This document shows positions 49,422 to 60,698 of a DNA stretch of 64,000 nucleotides, piece by piece. Where the stretch lies: NCBI RefSeq assembly GCF_046630445.1, contig NC_092343.1, positions 138,005,501 to 138,069,500 of the forward strand. The letters run 5' to 3'. The DNA is from Rutidosis leptorrhynchoides (taxonomy: Eukaryota; Streptophyta; Magnoliopsida; Asterales; Asteraceae). Every line of letters begins with the position of its first letter. The stretch's first letter is position 1. The position numbers were made by a program, and so were the translations under genes. The notes under the pieces are model-generated. The model did not search any database, had not been told where the DNA came from, and saw only the letters and a list, made by a program, of their open reading frames with translations.

Positions 49422-49868
49422 ATGAACTCCGCGTCCAGTTCAAATTCCTCCTACTCCGACAGCTACGCTGATATGGATTTCCATTCGGGTTCTGAAGGCA
49501 GCGTCACTGGAATGGATCAACCAATTTCCCATCATCTATTCTGGATGAATTGGGGATGGGTTCGTAGTATACTAAATTATTGGAGACAAGAAGAAGGTGA
49601 TCCCTTTCACCAACCGAATTGCCCTATTGGCGACGAACCTGAAGCACTTACTGGCGAACCTGTTCGAGAAACCATTTTCTCCCTAATTTCTCAAGTATCT
49701 CGTCACAATTATATCCTATCCCATATCTCGGATCTTGTTCATTCGCTCACTCCAACCGCCAATCATCCTGGTGTACTAGCAGAAATCAACGAACTTCGCG
49801 CTCGTGTGACAGCTTTGGAGAACACGGTGCGAAGGTTACAAACACCAACAGCAGCACCGGCAGCATAA
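49422..49868 (+). CDS. Element-encoded 148-residue protein of unknown function (inner copy)
   Basis: I do not recognise this protein. It starts at ATG 49422, about 400 bp after the PBS, in the place where gag would begin. A Ser-rich N-terminus is followed by MDQPISHHLFWMNWGWVR, an acidic-proline middle (QEEGDPFH, GDEPEAL), a hydrophobic helix-like stretch (IFSLISQVSRH) and a leucine-heptad segment (ELRARVTALENTVRRLQ) likely to form a coiled coil. It ends in TPTAAPAA. The partner in the outer element has the same length and about 82 percent identity by my alignment. No CCHC, protease or RT motif is present. A frame extends upstream of this ATG, but the partner's similarity supports this start. 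Confidence 0.6.
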   Translation: MNSASSSNSSYSDSYADMDFHSGSEGSVTGMDQPISHHLFWMNWGWVRSILNYWRQEEGDPFHQPNCPIGDEPEALTGEPVRETIFSLISQVSRHNYILSHISDLVHSLTPTANHPGVLAEINELRARVTALENTVRRLQTPTAAPAA

Positions 49869-52800
49869 CCAGTATCGCCAGAAACATTAACATCGCAATC
49901 TTCGGTACCAGCATCATCATCAGCATCACCGTCATCAACGTCAACAGTATCCTTATCACCCCTAAACCACAACCGTGTCGTAAATCTCATCACAACCTGT
50001 ACCTCGAATATCAACATTTCACGGCTCAATATCACCATCTGTACTTCGAGTATGAACTTCGTTCTACACATCGATCTACATCGATTATCTTTGCTTTACG
50101 TATCATTCTACCTCATTTTTTTTTCCTCGTTCGACATGGTGATTATGTAATTTCTAAAGTTTTAGAGATTATGTAATCTAGTATTAATGATAAATCATAT
50201 GAGTTTTTGACTCATTAAATCCATAATTACATCCGATGAAAATATATATGCAAGTATATTTTCATAAAGATTGTAATTAAAAATTCTTTTGTACAAACTG
50301 TTAATGATGAAAATATTTTAACGGGTGGGTAGTACCCGAGGAATATTTAGAATTCACATTAATAAGTTACACTGTACATTCTTCAAATCTGATTCAATGA
50401 TCATTTATTATCCTACTTACAACTACCGATATACGTATCCGTTCACCACAGAATAACCATTTCTATTCAAATTTCATAATTGGATTTTGACCTATCAGAA
50501 TCCAACAAGTGGCATAACGAAGAAAACATTGGACAAAAATAAAAAGTGTTAGAAACAAACGAATTAATTAATTGGAATTGCGATAGGATTTCACGCTAAC
50601 TGTTCCTAGCTAACTATTCCCAGCTAACTGATTAACATTTAATTTATCGCAATTTACATTCTCGCAATTTTATTTATTGTCATTTAATTTCTGTTATTTA
50701 CTTTTACGCACTTTAAATAACGGGACACGTATGCAAGGTTTCGACTTATCATATCGACCCATCTATATATATATTTCGGAACAACCGTAGACACTCTATA
50801 TGTGAAGGTGGGAGTTGGCTATACAGGGTCGGAGTTGATTCCAAAATATATATATACTTTGAGTTGTGATCGACACCGAGACCGGTACACGGGTCACGAT
50901 ATGTATTATTTAATTCGAATATTATATATTAAATTATATATGAATCTATTGAACCATTGGACAATCAGACTATCGAACTGCTAACTTTGGACAATTAAAA
51001 TAAGTTAAAATGTTGATTATAACATATGAAACTAAACAATTCTTCAAGTTTGCCACTTGATTCTATTTTAAACTTCATTTGCATCTTGATGATTATAACC
51101 CGCGTTCAAACATATCATGACTCTTGAAAACACCTCGATCGAGAAGTTGAACCAGCCGCACCTCGTCTATAGAAGAAAGATTCATGCATACAGTTATGCA
51201 CCTGAAAAACTCTCGAAACCAAATTCATAATTTAACACATACCGTGTTGAATCCTTTGCCATTTATTAGCAAAAACAATCCTACAATTCCTTTTCAAGAA
51301 GCTAATTTTGTCACAGCTTCACTTCGACTTCCCAGAAAGACTATTTTTTTTTATTTAAAACCTCGATATTTATACCTTGTCCTTTAGCCATCGTTACCGG
51401 AGAACCTTTTATATTCTACGATATCATCATCAGATGTACCAGCAGTTCGTCATTTCTCCGGCGAAATCCGCAATCAGTATTTTGAAAATCTCGTAGAAAT
51501 TTTTCCAGTTATACCGAAAACGTTTATCCCTAAGAATTACATATTTCGAATGTGAAGTTTCTGAAAAACACCCTGGATTATAAAGTAGTTCTTGAAATGC
51601 TAATGAAGTAGCAAAAACCGTAAACGACCTTAACATTCAAAAGTTTACGATGAAGTAAAGTATGTTGGAAAAACTCAGAAAAAGAGAAGGGTTGAAATTG
51701 GAAAACGGGTTGAGCAAAGTATGAAGGAAACCGTGAACAAATCATGAAAACTAAACTCGACTTCAAAGGATTCAAATGATTCAGTGCCTGCTGAAATCGT
51801 TAGTAAGAACCCTACTCCTTATTCTAAATCTTTTCGGATGATATTCTTCATCAACATCTTATCTTAGAGATTATAAGATATTTTCATATCTTCCGGTATG
51901 CATATTCTTCAAATTTCTGGAGATATTATTTCCATCTGAAATCATTTATCACTTCGTAACATCTGTGTTACAATATAAAAGAAACTATATTAGTTTCTAA
52001 ATTCTGAAACCACTGAAGTTAAAATATGAATATTTTGAAGTAGTGTTGGAAACTGATGCATGAATTAGTATAATATAATGAAACTTGATCAACTTCATTA
52101 TATTACAGTAAGTCATGTTAAGTTTCTAATGGAAGGTGATGATTCACAGTACCATCATCATGTGCCATGTTACACGGCTTTTACATTCTATCCAATCTTC
52201 AAACCTATTAGGAACAAAATCATCTTGATAATTCTATCTTTTCCAGGATATTCTGGTAATTTGACAAGTCAAAATCATGCCATTATCATTTCCTTCCAAG
52301 AGCATTAGCTATGTTCATTCCAAATTTCATACCTACGAATTCCGGACCATTGCTCGCTTGACTCGAGGACGGGAAGATATCAAACCCAACAACCACCCCG
52401 AAATTTCAAACCGTGTATATCGATGCAGATAGCAAAGACACGAGAGAACTAGAAACACTATAAACACAAGAGTATAGTAGAAGTAAATAGATTCTTCTGG
52501 TGGTAGATGAAAAAGGAGAATGGCAGATGAAAAAAAAAAATTTATTAAGAGTATATCAAGGATTAGAATGGGATGGAGCATATTGACGAAAGTCTTAAAG
52601 TAGGAGTTAAGGAGAAGAAGTAGAAAATGTGAATTGTGAAAAATGAGGAAACGAAGGAGTAGATTTATAGTAAAGTATTCGACAGAGAAATCAAAACAGA
52701 TTTGCCAAAGGAGATCCTGTTTCCTAAATCATCGAAGAACCAAATCTTATTACATAAGATTTTCTTTTAAATCCCTTAAATTCCAGAATCAACAGTAACT

Positions 52801-53018
52801 ACGTCATTGGTTGAAACGAATAAATATATTTACTCATTTCACTCTTTTGTGATAAGCTTCACTCGTACGCTTCACATGATCGAATCGTCTTATCTATATT
52901 AATCAATAATGATAAAACACTATTTATCAACTCCTTTCCGTCATGAAAACATTCCTATTGTTAGCCATGACAACCTCTATCAAATTTCGGGGACGAAATT
53001 TATTTAACGGGTGGGTAC
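49869..53018 (+). other. Inner element internal noncoding region and polypurine tract
   Basis: About 3.1 kb without recognisable pol domains. It includes GGGTGGGTAGTACCCGAGG (about 50319-50340), which recurs inverted in the outer element and in diverged form upstream of chromovirus gag. The polypurine tract AACGGGTGGGTAC ends at 53018, immediately before the 3' LTR. Confidence 0.7.
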
Positions 53019-55139
53019 TGTAACGACCCGTAAATTTCCGACCAAATTTAAACCTTTATCTTTATATGTTCCGACACGATAAGCAAAATCTGTAATTTTT
53101 AAGTCTAGAAAGTTTGAAATCTATAATAGATACCCTTTGACCATGCCTGACGATTCACGAACAATTGTGTGTAAATAGATACGTATGTGTATATACATAT
53201 GTGTGATTACTAAAATTAAGGAATATTGATAAAACATTAAAAGGTTTAATTATCTGTTATTATTATGACTTAAATGTCTTTGTCTTTAGGATTATCTAAT
53301 CTAAATTATGAATATATATACATGCATGCATGCAATTAACCAACTCATCACTATCTCCTATTCTTTTGTGCTTTCCAAACACAAGCATACAAACATGTTT
53401 ACAATTCTATCTTTTGTTCCTGTTTCTATTTTTGTTTGGATTAACACTTTGGCAGATATATGTAAACGCATCATCATACAAATCTAGAGATTTCCTTACA
53501 GCTGTAATTTATCATATACCCACCTATATTTGGTACACTTGCATATATATATATATATATATCTACATGAAACTAAATCCTTATATTCTGGTACACACAC
53601 ATTTGTTCTTTACACCATTAATCTTTCTTCTTGTTCTCTACTGCAACCCATTGATGAACCAACCATCAATCTCCATGATCACTTTAAGATCACCACCTTC
53701 ACGATAATCGATCACCACACTTATCATTTTTTTTATGAAACCCACCTTGAACCATAACAATCCACCACTCGTGCTACATATTCCCGTTTGCAAATCTTGA
53801 ATCTTACCTTAAACCCACTTCATCAATTCATAATCAAAACTCGCTAATCCATTTATTTTACAAATCAAAAACCAAGAATTGTTTCTTGTTTTTATTTTCG
53901 TGAACCACACTACAGCCATCATCTCAACGACCACCATATGACCACCAGGGAACCACCTTCTTCACTCTATAACCACCACTACTTAACACCACCTTGATAA
54001 CCACCTTCTCGATCAATCACTAGATCAACACCACCTATCTGTTTCGGTTTCAATGAACAAACCAACACCTTTATCGTCAAATCTTCACCATCTTCGATCA
54101 CTAAGATCACCACCTGGAGACTGCTGTTGGAGTCGTAAACCACCACCATGATTCACCCTCTCTATCACTCTCACTCTCCCCTCTCCTAGTTATATTTCGT
54201 GGAAACCGATAGATATTACACTTGTGCTTCTGTTACTTCGAAAACAACCGAAACCACCATCTTTCAACAAACCCGGCACCACCACTCTACATATTTCTGT
54301 TTCTATCCATGAATGAACCAAAACTAAACCCACAAAAAAAAAAAAAAACTGTTTCGTTTTTTTTGCTACAGCCTTCAAAACCCAATCAACACCAATCTCT
54401 CTATCATCTCTTTCTCATCTTTTGATCATAAACACAACCAAACCCCATGAATCGCTGCAACTCGCTATTCTTCTGTTTCTAATTTAACACCACAATCACC
54501 TTGTCGACATGCTATGGCTACTGCACAATTTTTTTTTTTAAAATTAATAATCACGAGACCTACTTTTAGGTGATGAGATGATCCTTATATTATTATATGA
54601 TAATCAAGTGGGACAAGACAATGACTTGGAATGATAATTATACAATAAATAAAAGTAATGAGCTGTAAAGGAGGAGGCACCTAATTGCGTTCCTTTTTCT
54701 TTCTTTCTTTCGTGTCTGTTTCCCATCGTCAGGAACACCACGACATAGACATCTATCTAGGTTAAAGAATGATTAGTGGATTGGTTAATTGGGTTTCTAA
54801 AATTTTATGAATGGGCCGTGACCCTTGAGTTCTTTAAACGAATTGATTGGGCCGGAAAAGGATGAAACGAAATATATTGATTGGGCCGGAAAAGGATGAA
54901 ACGAAATATAAATTTGTTATACATATGATCGATCTTAAATTAGATGAAGAAGATGGGTTAGAGAAGATACAGAAATACAAGTTAATTATATTAGAATCTG
55001 ACATTAATCAGTAAATAAGTGATGGACGAATGGCAGAGAGTATAGTCGGGTATGCGAGAGGTCAAGAGTTCGAGTTCCGTCTCGGGCAGTTTTACTCTTT
55101 TTAATGTTACAAAGGTATAACCTTAAATACTAGGATTTC

Positions 55140-55185
<46 letters not shown>

Positions 55186-56432
55186 ATTACTATTATTATA
55201 AATATTAATATAGATATTATTATTAAAATTATTAAAAACTTTTATCTTTAAGGTTATCATTACTAATAACTATATTTTTATCATTTATCAAAACTATCAT
55301 TATTATTATTAAAATTATCATTATTTTTAGTATTATTATCATTACTATTATTTTTATAAAAATTTCTATTATTATTACTTTTATGAATATAATTATTATT
55401 ATTATTATTATTATCATCATTATTATTTCTTTTAACATTAAAATTATTATTTTTAACGTTAGTATTATTACTACCATTAATTGTATTATTAATATTACCA
55501 CTAGTATTACTATTATTATTAGTACCACAAAATATTTTTATATGTATATAAGAAAATTATTACATGTAACATAAATATCACCAACATTACAAACTACCAT
55601 GTTTTAATATATTAACTAATATATTATTAATTAAATTATATATTATGAATATATAAAATAACATATTATAGGTATTAAAGTAATATAAGAATATTAATTA
55701 TAACACATTTTGAAATTTATAAATTTAGTTGATTAACATTATGTGTTAATATATAATTAATATAGGTTCGTGAATTCGAGGCCAACCTTATACTTGATCA
55801 ATGATGTTATATGTATTTTTACTACAAAATACATTAGGTGAGTATATAGTCCCTTTTAAACTCTAAATATTTCGGGATGAGAATACATGTATTTTATGTT
55901 TTACGTTATGGACACAAGTAACTGAAAAATATATTCTACGTTGAGTTGTACCACTGGCATACTTCCCTATAGCTTGGTAACTATTATTTACAGCGGTATT
56001 GTAAACGCGAATCCTGTTGATAGATCTATCGGGCCTGACAACCCCAACCGGACTGGACGACCAGTATTCAACGGTTGCACAGTACTTCGTTTTGTGACTA
56101 CACTTGGTACGGTGTAGTAAGATTTCATAATAAAGGGAATATGCGACGTGATTAAATGTTAAGTATGGTTACCAAGTGCTCAACCACTTAGAATATTTTT
56201 ATTAAAATGTTTACATATGAAATCTTGTGGTCCATAGTTATAACGCTGCTAGCATCAAACCTATATATCTCACCAACTTTATGTTGACGTTTTAAAGCAT
56301 GTTTATTCTCAGGTACGAATTAAGTCTTCCGCTGTGCATAAACACATGTTAAGGTCATTACTTGGAGTCGATCATCGCAATGGGACCAACTGTTAAAGAT
56401 TCCGTCCGGGAGGATTAGTCGCGGACGTTTCA
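53019..56432 (+). repeat. Inner element 3' LTR, 3414 bp
   Basis: This is a near-identical copy of 45613-49012. The visible differences are mainly lengths of TA, A and ATT runs plus rare substitutions. It ends GCGGACGTTTCA, followed by the gtata target duplication. Confidence 0.93.
55033..55150 (+). mobile_element. SINE-like segment, second LTR copy
   Basis: This is the counterpart of 47612-47730, with the B-box-like AGTTCGAGTTC at 55067-55077. It is present because the LTR was duplicated, not by independent insertion. Confidence 0.45.
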
Positions 56433-57009
56433 GTATACGTATAGAAATCTTTGAGAAAACGGAACTAGAATTCAAATATAGCTATCTTTTGTAAATATAC
56501 TTATATTGTTTTATGTATTTAAGTCTTTAAAAGTGATTAAATACATTACTTATACGATATATGTATAAACATTATAGGTCATAAGTATTTAAGTCAAATA
56601 ACGTTACGTATGGTTATCGTTTTGAAAACTTAAGTTAGTAGTTTCAAAATATACTTATAACTTATTGTTATTAATACAAAATGAGATATTAAAACATTCT
56701 TAGATCATGTTAAATATGTATATATACATATATATATACACAAACGTATAATTATCATATATTGTATAGTTCGTGATATCATCGGTCAAACTAGACGGTC
56801 AAACGTTGTGTAAAACTCTTTTCGAAAACATAAGTCTCAACAATTTGGATTGCTTATCATGTTAGTAAGGTTTAATTTATGTACATATTAATCTTATAAG
56901 TATAGAACGATCGAAAAAGTGCGGGTCAACTTTAGGGTTTTTGCTTATCGTGTCGGAACCATATAGAGATTAGAGTTTAAATTTGGTCGGAAATTTCCGG
57001 GTCGTTACA

Positions 57010-59839
57010 GTACCCACCCGTTAAAGAAATTTCGTCCTCGAAATTTGGTAGAGGTTGTCATAAATAACAATAGGAATGTTTTCATGGCGAATATGAGGTA
57101 ATAATGAAATTTTATCATTATTGAAAGATTTAGATAAAACGATTCGGTTATGTGAGACGCACGAGCGAAGCTATCACAAAAGAGTGAAATGAGTAAATAT
57201 AGAATTGTTGTAACCGATGACGTGATTATGATCGATTTCCGGGATTTAAGGGTTTTAAAGAAAATCTTATGTAATAAGATTTAGTTTTGCGGCGATCAGG
57301 ATCTTCTTTGATTTAACGCGGCAATCTGTTTTGATTTCTTTGTCGAATATTTCACTATAAATTTATCTCCTTCCCTTTCTTTCTTCCCACATCTTCTATT
57401 CTTTCTCTTTAGTTCCTACTTTAAGACATTCGCTAATATGCTCCATCCCATTCTAATCCTTGTTATATTTCTAACTTTCATATCTTTCATTCTTCTTTTT
57501 CATCTATCACCAGAAGAATCTATTCTCTTTTATCCTTTCCTTGGAATTATAATGTTTTTAATTCTCCCGTGCCTTTACGTTGCAATACGTATTGATATGC
57601 ACGGTTTGTAGTTTCGGGGTTGTTGTTAGGTTTTATACCTTCCCTTATATTTCGATGTTCCTACTCCCGTCCCTTAAAATCATTGTCATCCACAGTTAAT
57701 GCTCTCTCTTATTTGCTGTGGTTTATGTTTCTATTTCTATTCTGAGGTTTTGTCCCTTCGTTTCTTCTTCCCGTCCTCGAGCCAAGCGAACAATGGTCCG
57801 AAATTCGTAGGTAGGAAATTTGGAATGAACCTAGCTATTGGTTTTAGAATGAAATTGTAATGGCACGATCTTGATTCGTTAAATTACTCGAATATTCCGG
57901 AAAAATAGAACTATCAAGGTGATACGTTCTAATATGTTTGGAGACTTGATAGAATGTAAGAGCCGTGTAACATGGCACATGATGACGGTACTGTGAATCA
58001 TCACATTCCATTAGAAACTTAACATGACTTACTGTAATATAATGAAGTTGATCAAGTTTCATTATATTATACTAATTAATGCATCAGTTCCCAACACTAC
58101 TTCAAATCATTTATATTTTAATCTCGGAGGTTTCAGAATTTAGAAATTAACACAGTTTCTTTTATATTGTAACGCAGATGTTACGGAGAGATAAATGATC
58201 GCAGATAGGAATAATTGTAAAAATATCTCCAGAAATATGAAAAATATGTATAACGAATGATATGAAGATATCTTATAATATCTAAGATAAGATGATGATG
58301 AAAAATATCATCCGGGCAAGGTTTTGAATAAAGAGTAGGGTTCTTACTGACGGTTTCAGCAGGTACGGAATCGTTTGTATTCTTTGAGAGCAGGTTCAGT
58401 CCCTGTGATTTATCCACAGCCTCTTTCATACTTTGCTTCATCCGTTTTCTAGTTCCAAATTTTTTTTTTTTTTTTTTTTCCAGCTTTACCACCTTACTAT
58501 TCTTTGTCATCAAACTTTTGACCGTTAAAGTCGTTTACAGTTTTTGCTGCTTCGTTAGCATTTCAAGAACTATTTCATAGTCCCGGGTGTTTTTCAGAAA
58601 CTTCACGTTCAGATTATGAAATTCTTAGGGATAGACATTATAGATATGATGGAAGAAGTTCCGCGAGATTTTCAAAATACTGATTGTTGATTTCGCCAAA
58701 AGGATAACGATCTGCTGGTGCACCTGTTGATGTTGTCGAGGGATATAAAAGGTTTTCCGGTAATGACGGCGAAAGAACAAGGTATAAATATCAGGATTAT
58801 AATAGAAATAATCTCACTGAAAAGTCGAAGTGGAGCTGTGACAAAATTAGCTTCTTGAAAAGGAATTGTAGGGTTGTTCTTGCTAATAAATGGCAAAGGA
58901 TTCAATACGTTATGTGTTAAATTATGAATTTGGGTTCGAGAGTTCTTCAGGTGTATAACTGTATGTATAAATCTTCATTCCGTAGGCGAGGTGCGGCGGG
59001 TTCAACTTCTCGGTCGAGGTGTTTTCAGGAATCATGAAAGGATTTGAATGCGAATTGTAATCGTCAAGTTACGAATGAGGTTTAAGATAAAATCAAGTGG
59101 CAAGCTTGAAGAATTGTTTAGCTTCATATGTTACAATCAACATTTTAATTCATTTTAATTGTCCAGAGTTAGCCGGAACAGTTAGCGTGGAATCCTTAAT
59201 AGATTTTTAATTAGTTAAATCGTGTGTTTCTAACAATTTTTTTTTATTTTGTCCAATGTTTTCTTCTTTATGCCACTTGTTGGATTCTGGTAGGTCAAAA
59301 TCCGAATATGAAATTTGATTGAAAATGGTTATTCTGGGGTGAGCGGATACGAATATCGGTGGTTGTAAGTAAGATAATAGATAACCGTTGAATCAGATTC
59401 AAGAATGTACAATATAACTTATTAATGTGAATTCTAAATATTCCTCGGGTACTACCCACCCGTTAAAATATTTTCATCATTAATAGTTTGTACGAAGGAA
59501 TTTTTAATTACTATCTTTATGAAAATATACTTGCATATATATTTTCTTCAGAGATAATCATAGATTTAATGAGTCAATAAGATATTAAACTCATTTGATT
59601 TATCGTTAATTCTAGATTACATAATCTCTAAGACTTTAGAAATTACATAATCGTCATACGATACGTAAAGCGAAGATAATCGATGTAGAACGATATATAG
59701 AACGAAGATCATACTCGAAGTACAGATATTGAGTCGTGTGATGTTGATATTCGAGATACAGATTGTGATGTTGAGATTTAAGGCGCGGTTGTGATTGGGG
59801 TGATAAAGGTACTGTCGGCATTGACGATGGTAGTACGGA
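57010..59839 (-). other. Outer element internal noncoding region
   Basis: This is the counterpart of the inner element's 3' internal region in opposite orientation, diverged but alignable. Examples are the AAACTTGATCAACTTCATTATATTA-type block at about 58029-58062, shared with 52080-52110, and the CGGGTACTACCCACCCG block at 59447-59463. No pol domain is seen. Confidence 0.7.
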
Positions 59840-60286
59840 TTATGCTGCTGGTGCTGCTGTTGGTGTTTGTAACCTTCGCACCATATTCTCCAAAACCACT
59901 ACCCGAGCACGGAGTTCGTTGACTTCTTCTATTATACCGGGATGATTGACGGTTGGAACGAGCGAATGAACAAGATTTGAAATATGGGATAGTATGTAAT
60001 CATGACGAGATACTCTAGAAATGAGCGAGAAAATGGTGTTTCGAATAGGTTCGCCGGTAAGTGCTTCAGGTTCATCGTTAAGAGGACAATTTGGTGGATG
60101 GAATGGATCACCTTCTTCTTGCCTCCAGAAATTTAGTATATTACGAACCCATCCCCAATTCATCCAGAATAGATGATGGGAAATTGGTTGATCCATTCCG
60201 GTAACGCTGTTCTCGGAGCTCGAATGGAAATCCATATCGGCGAAGCTATCGAAGTCGGAGGAATTTGAGCTGGATGAAGTATCCAT
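59840..60286 (-). CDS. Element-encoded 148-residue protein of unknown function (outer copy)
   Basis: This is the partner of the inner-element ORF: same 148 codons and the same architecture (Ser-rich start, MDQPISHHLFWMNWGWVR, QEEGDPFH, NELRARVVVLENMVRRLQ, TPTAAPAA). I count about 27 differing residues, many conservative (Ile/Val, Leu/Ile, Asp/Asn), and no length change. It lies about 400 bp from the PBS, as in the inner copy. Function is unknown; a gag-like or assembly role is only a guess from its position and coiled coil. Confidence 0.6.
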   Translation of the reverse strand: MDTSSSSNSSDFDSFADMDFHSSSENSVTGMDQPISHHLFWMNWGWVRNILNFWRQEEGDPFHPPNCPLNDEPEALTGEPIRNTIFSLISRVSRHDYILSHISNLVHSLVPTVNHPGIIEEVNELRARVVVLENMVRRLQTPTAAPAA

Positions 60287-60684
60287 CTTGTATGGTCGGA
60301 GAAATGAATTTTTGGTTTGGAATAGATTATAGGAGTTGGGTTTGGTACTCTTCAATACATAATTTACATATGTATATATAATATCAAAATCCCATGAATT
60401 ACGGAGAATCTTTGAAATACGTCAGGCAATGTCTATAGTAACAGATACGCTAGGATATGAATTTTGTCTATACACTATCGATGCACTAAATGCAGTAAGA
60501 CGTGTCTAGACTTAAGAATGATAAGCAGGAAGTTCCCTAAGAATGATAAGTAGATGATTTCCGACTAGGATTGATAAGCAAAACTTTTGACAGGCAGACA
60601 CGGTCAAAGTCCAGACTCACTTAATGTATCTTAACAACTACTAGTTAGACACACTAATGCAAGGCCTAGTTCGCTAAGACCAAC

Positions 60685-60696
60685 GCTCTGATACCA
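60685..60696 (-). promoter_or_regulatory. Primer binding site of outer element, initiator tRNA-Met
   Basis: The minus strand reads TGGTATCAGAGC two bases inside the LTR at 60699, identical to the inner element's PBS. Confidence 0.92.
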
Positions 60697-60698
60697 AC

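Larger units (their letters stand above)
45613..56432 (+). mobile_element. Non-autonomous LTR retroelement, inner copy, looks whole
   Basis: This 10,820-bp plus-strand element has a perfect target duplication gtata (45608-45612 and 56433-56437). Its LTRs are 45613-49012 (3400 bp) and 53019-56432 (3414 bp). The internal region, about 4.0 kb, has a tRNA-Met PBS, a polypurine tract and one 148-codon ORF, but no gag-pol domains that I can recognise. The LTRs differ almost only in microsatellite length, so this is the youngest insertion in the window. It is the same family as the outer element (shared LTR start, PBS, ORF) with a different upstream LTR half. Confidence 0.9.
43189..57009 (-). repeat. 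Outer element 3' LTR, split by the inner element
   Basis: The parts are 43189-45612 (2424 bp) and 56438-57009 (572 bp), together 2996 bp, exactly the length of the intact partner. A polypurine tract on the minus strand (AACGGGTGGGTAC) adjoins its start at about 57023-57010. Confidence 0.9.
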
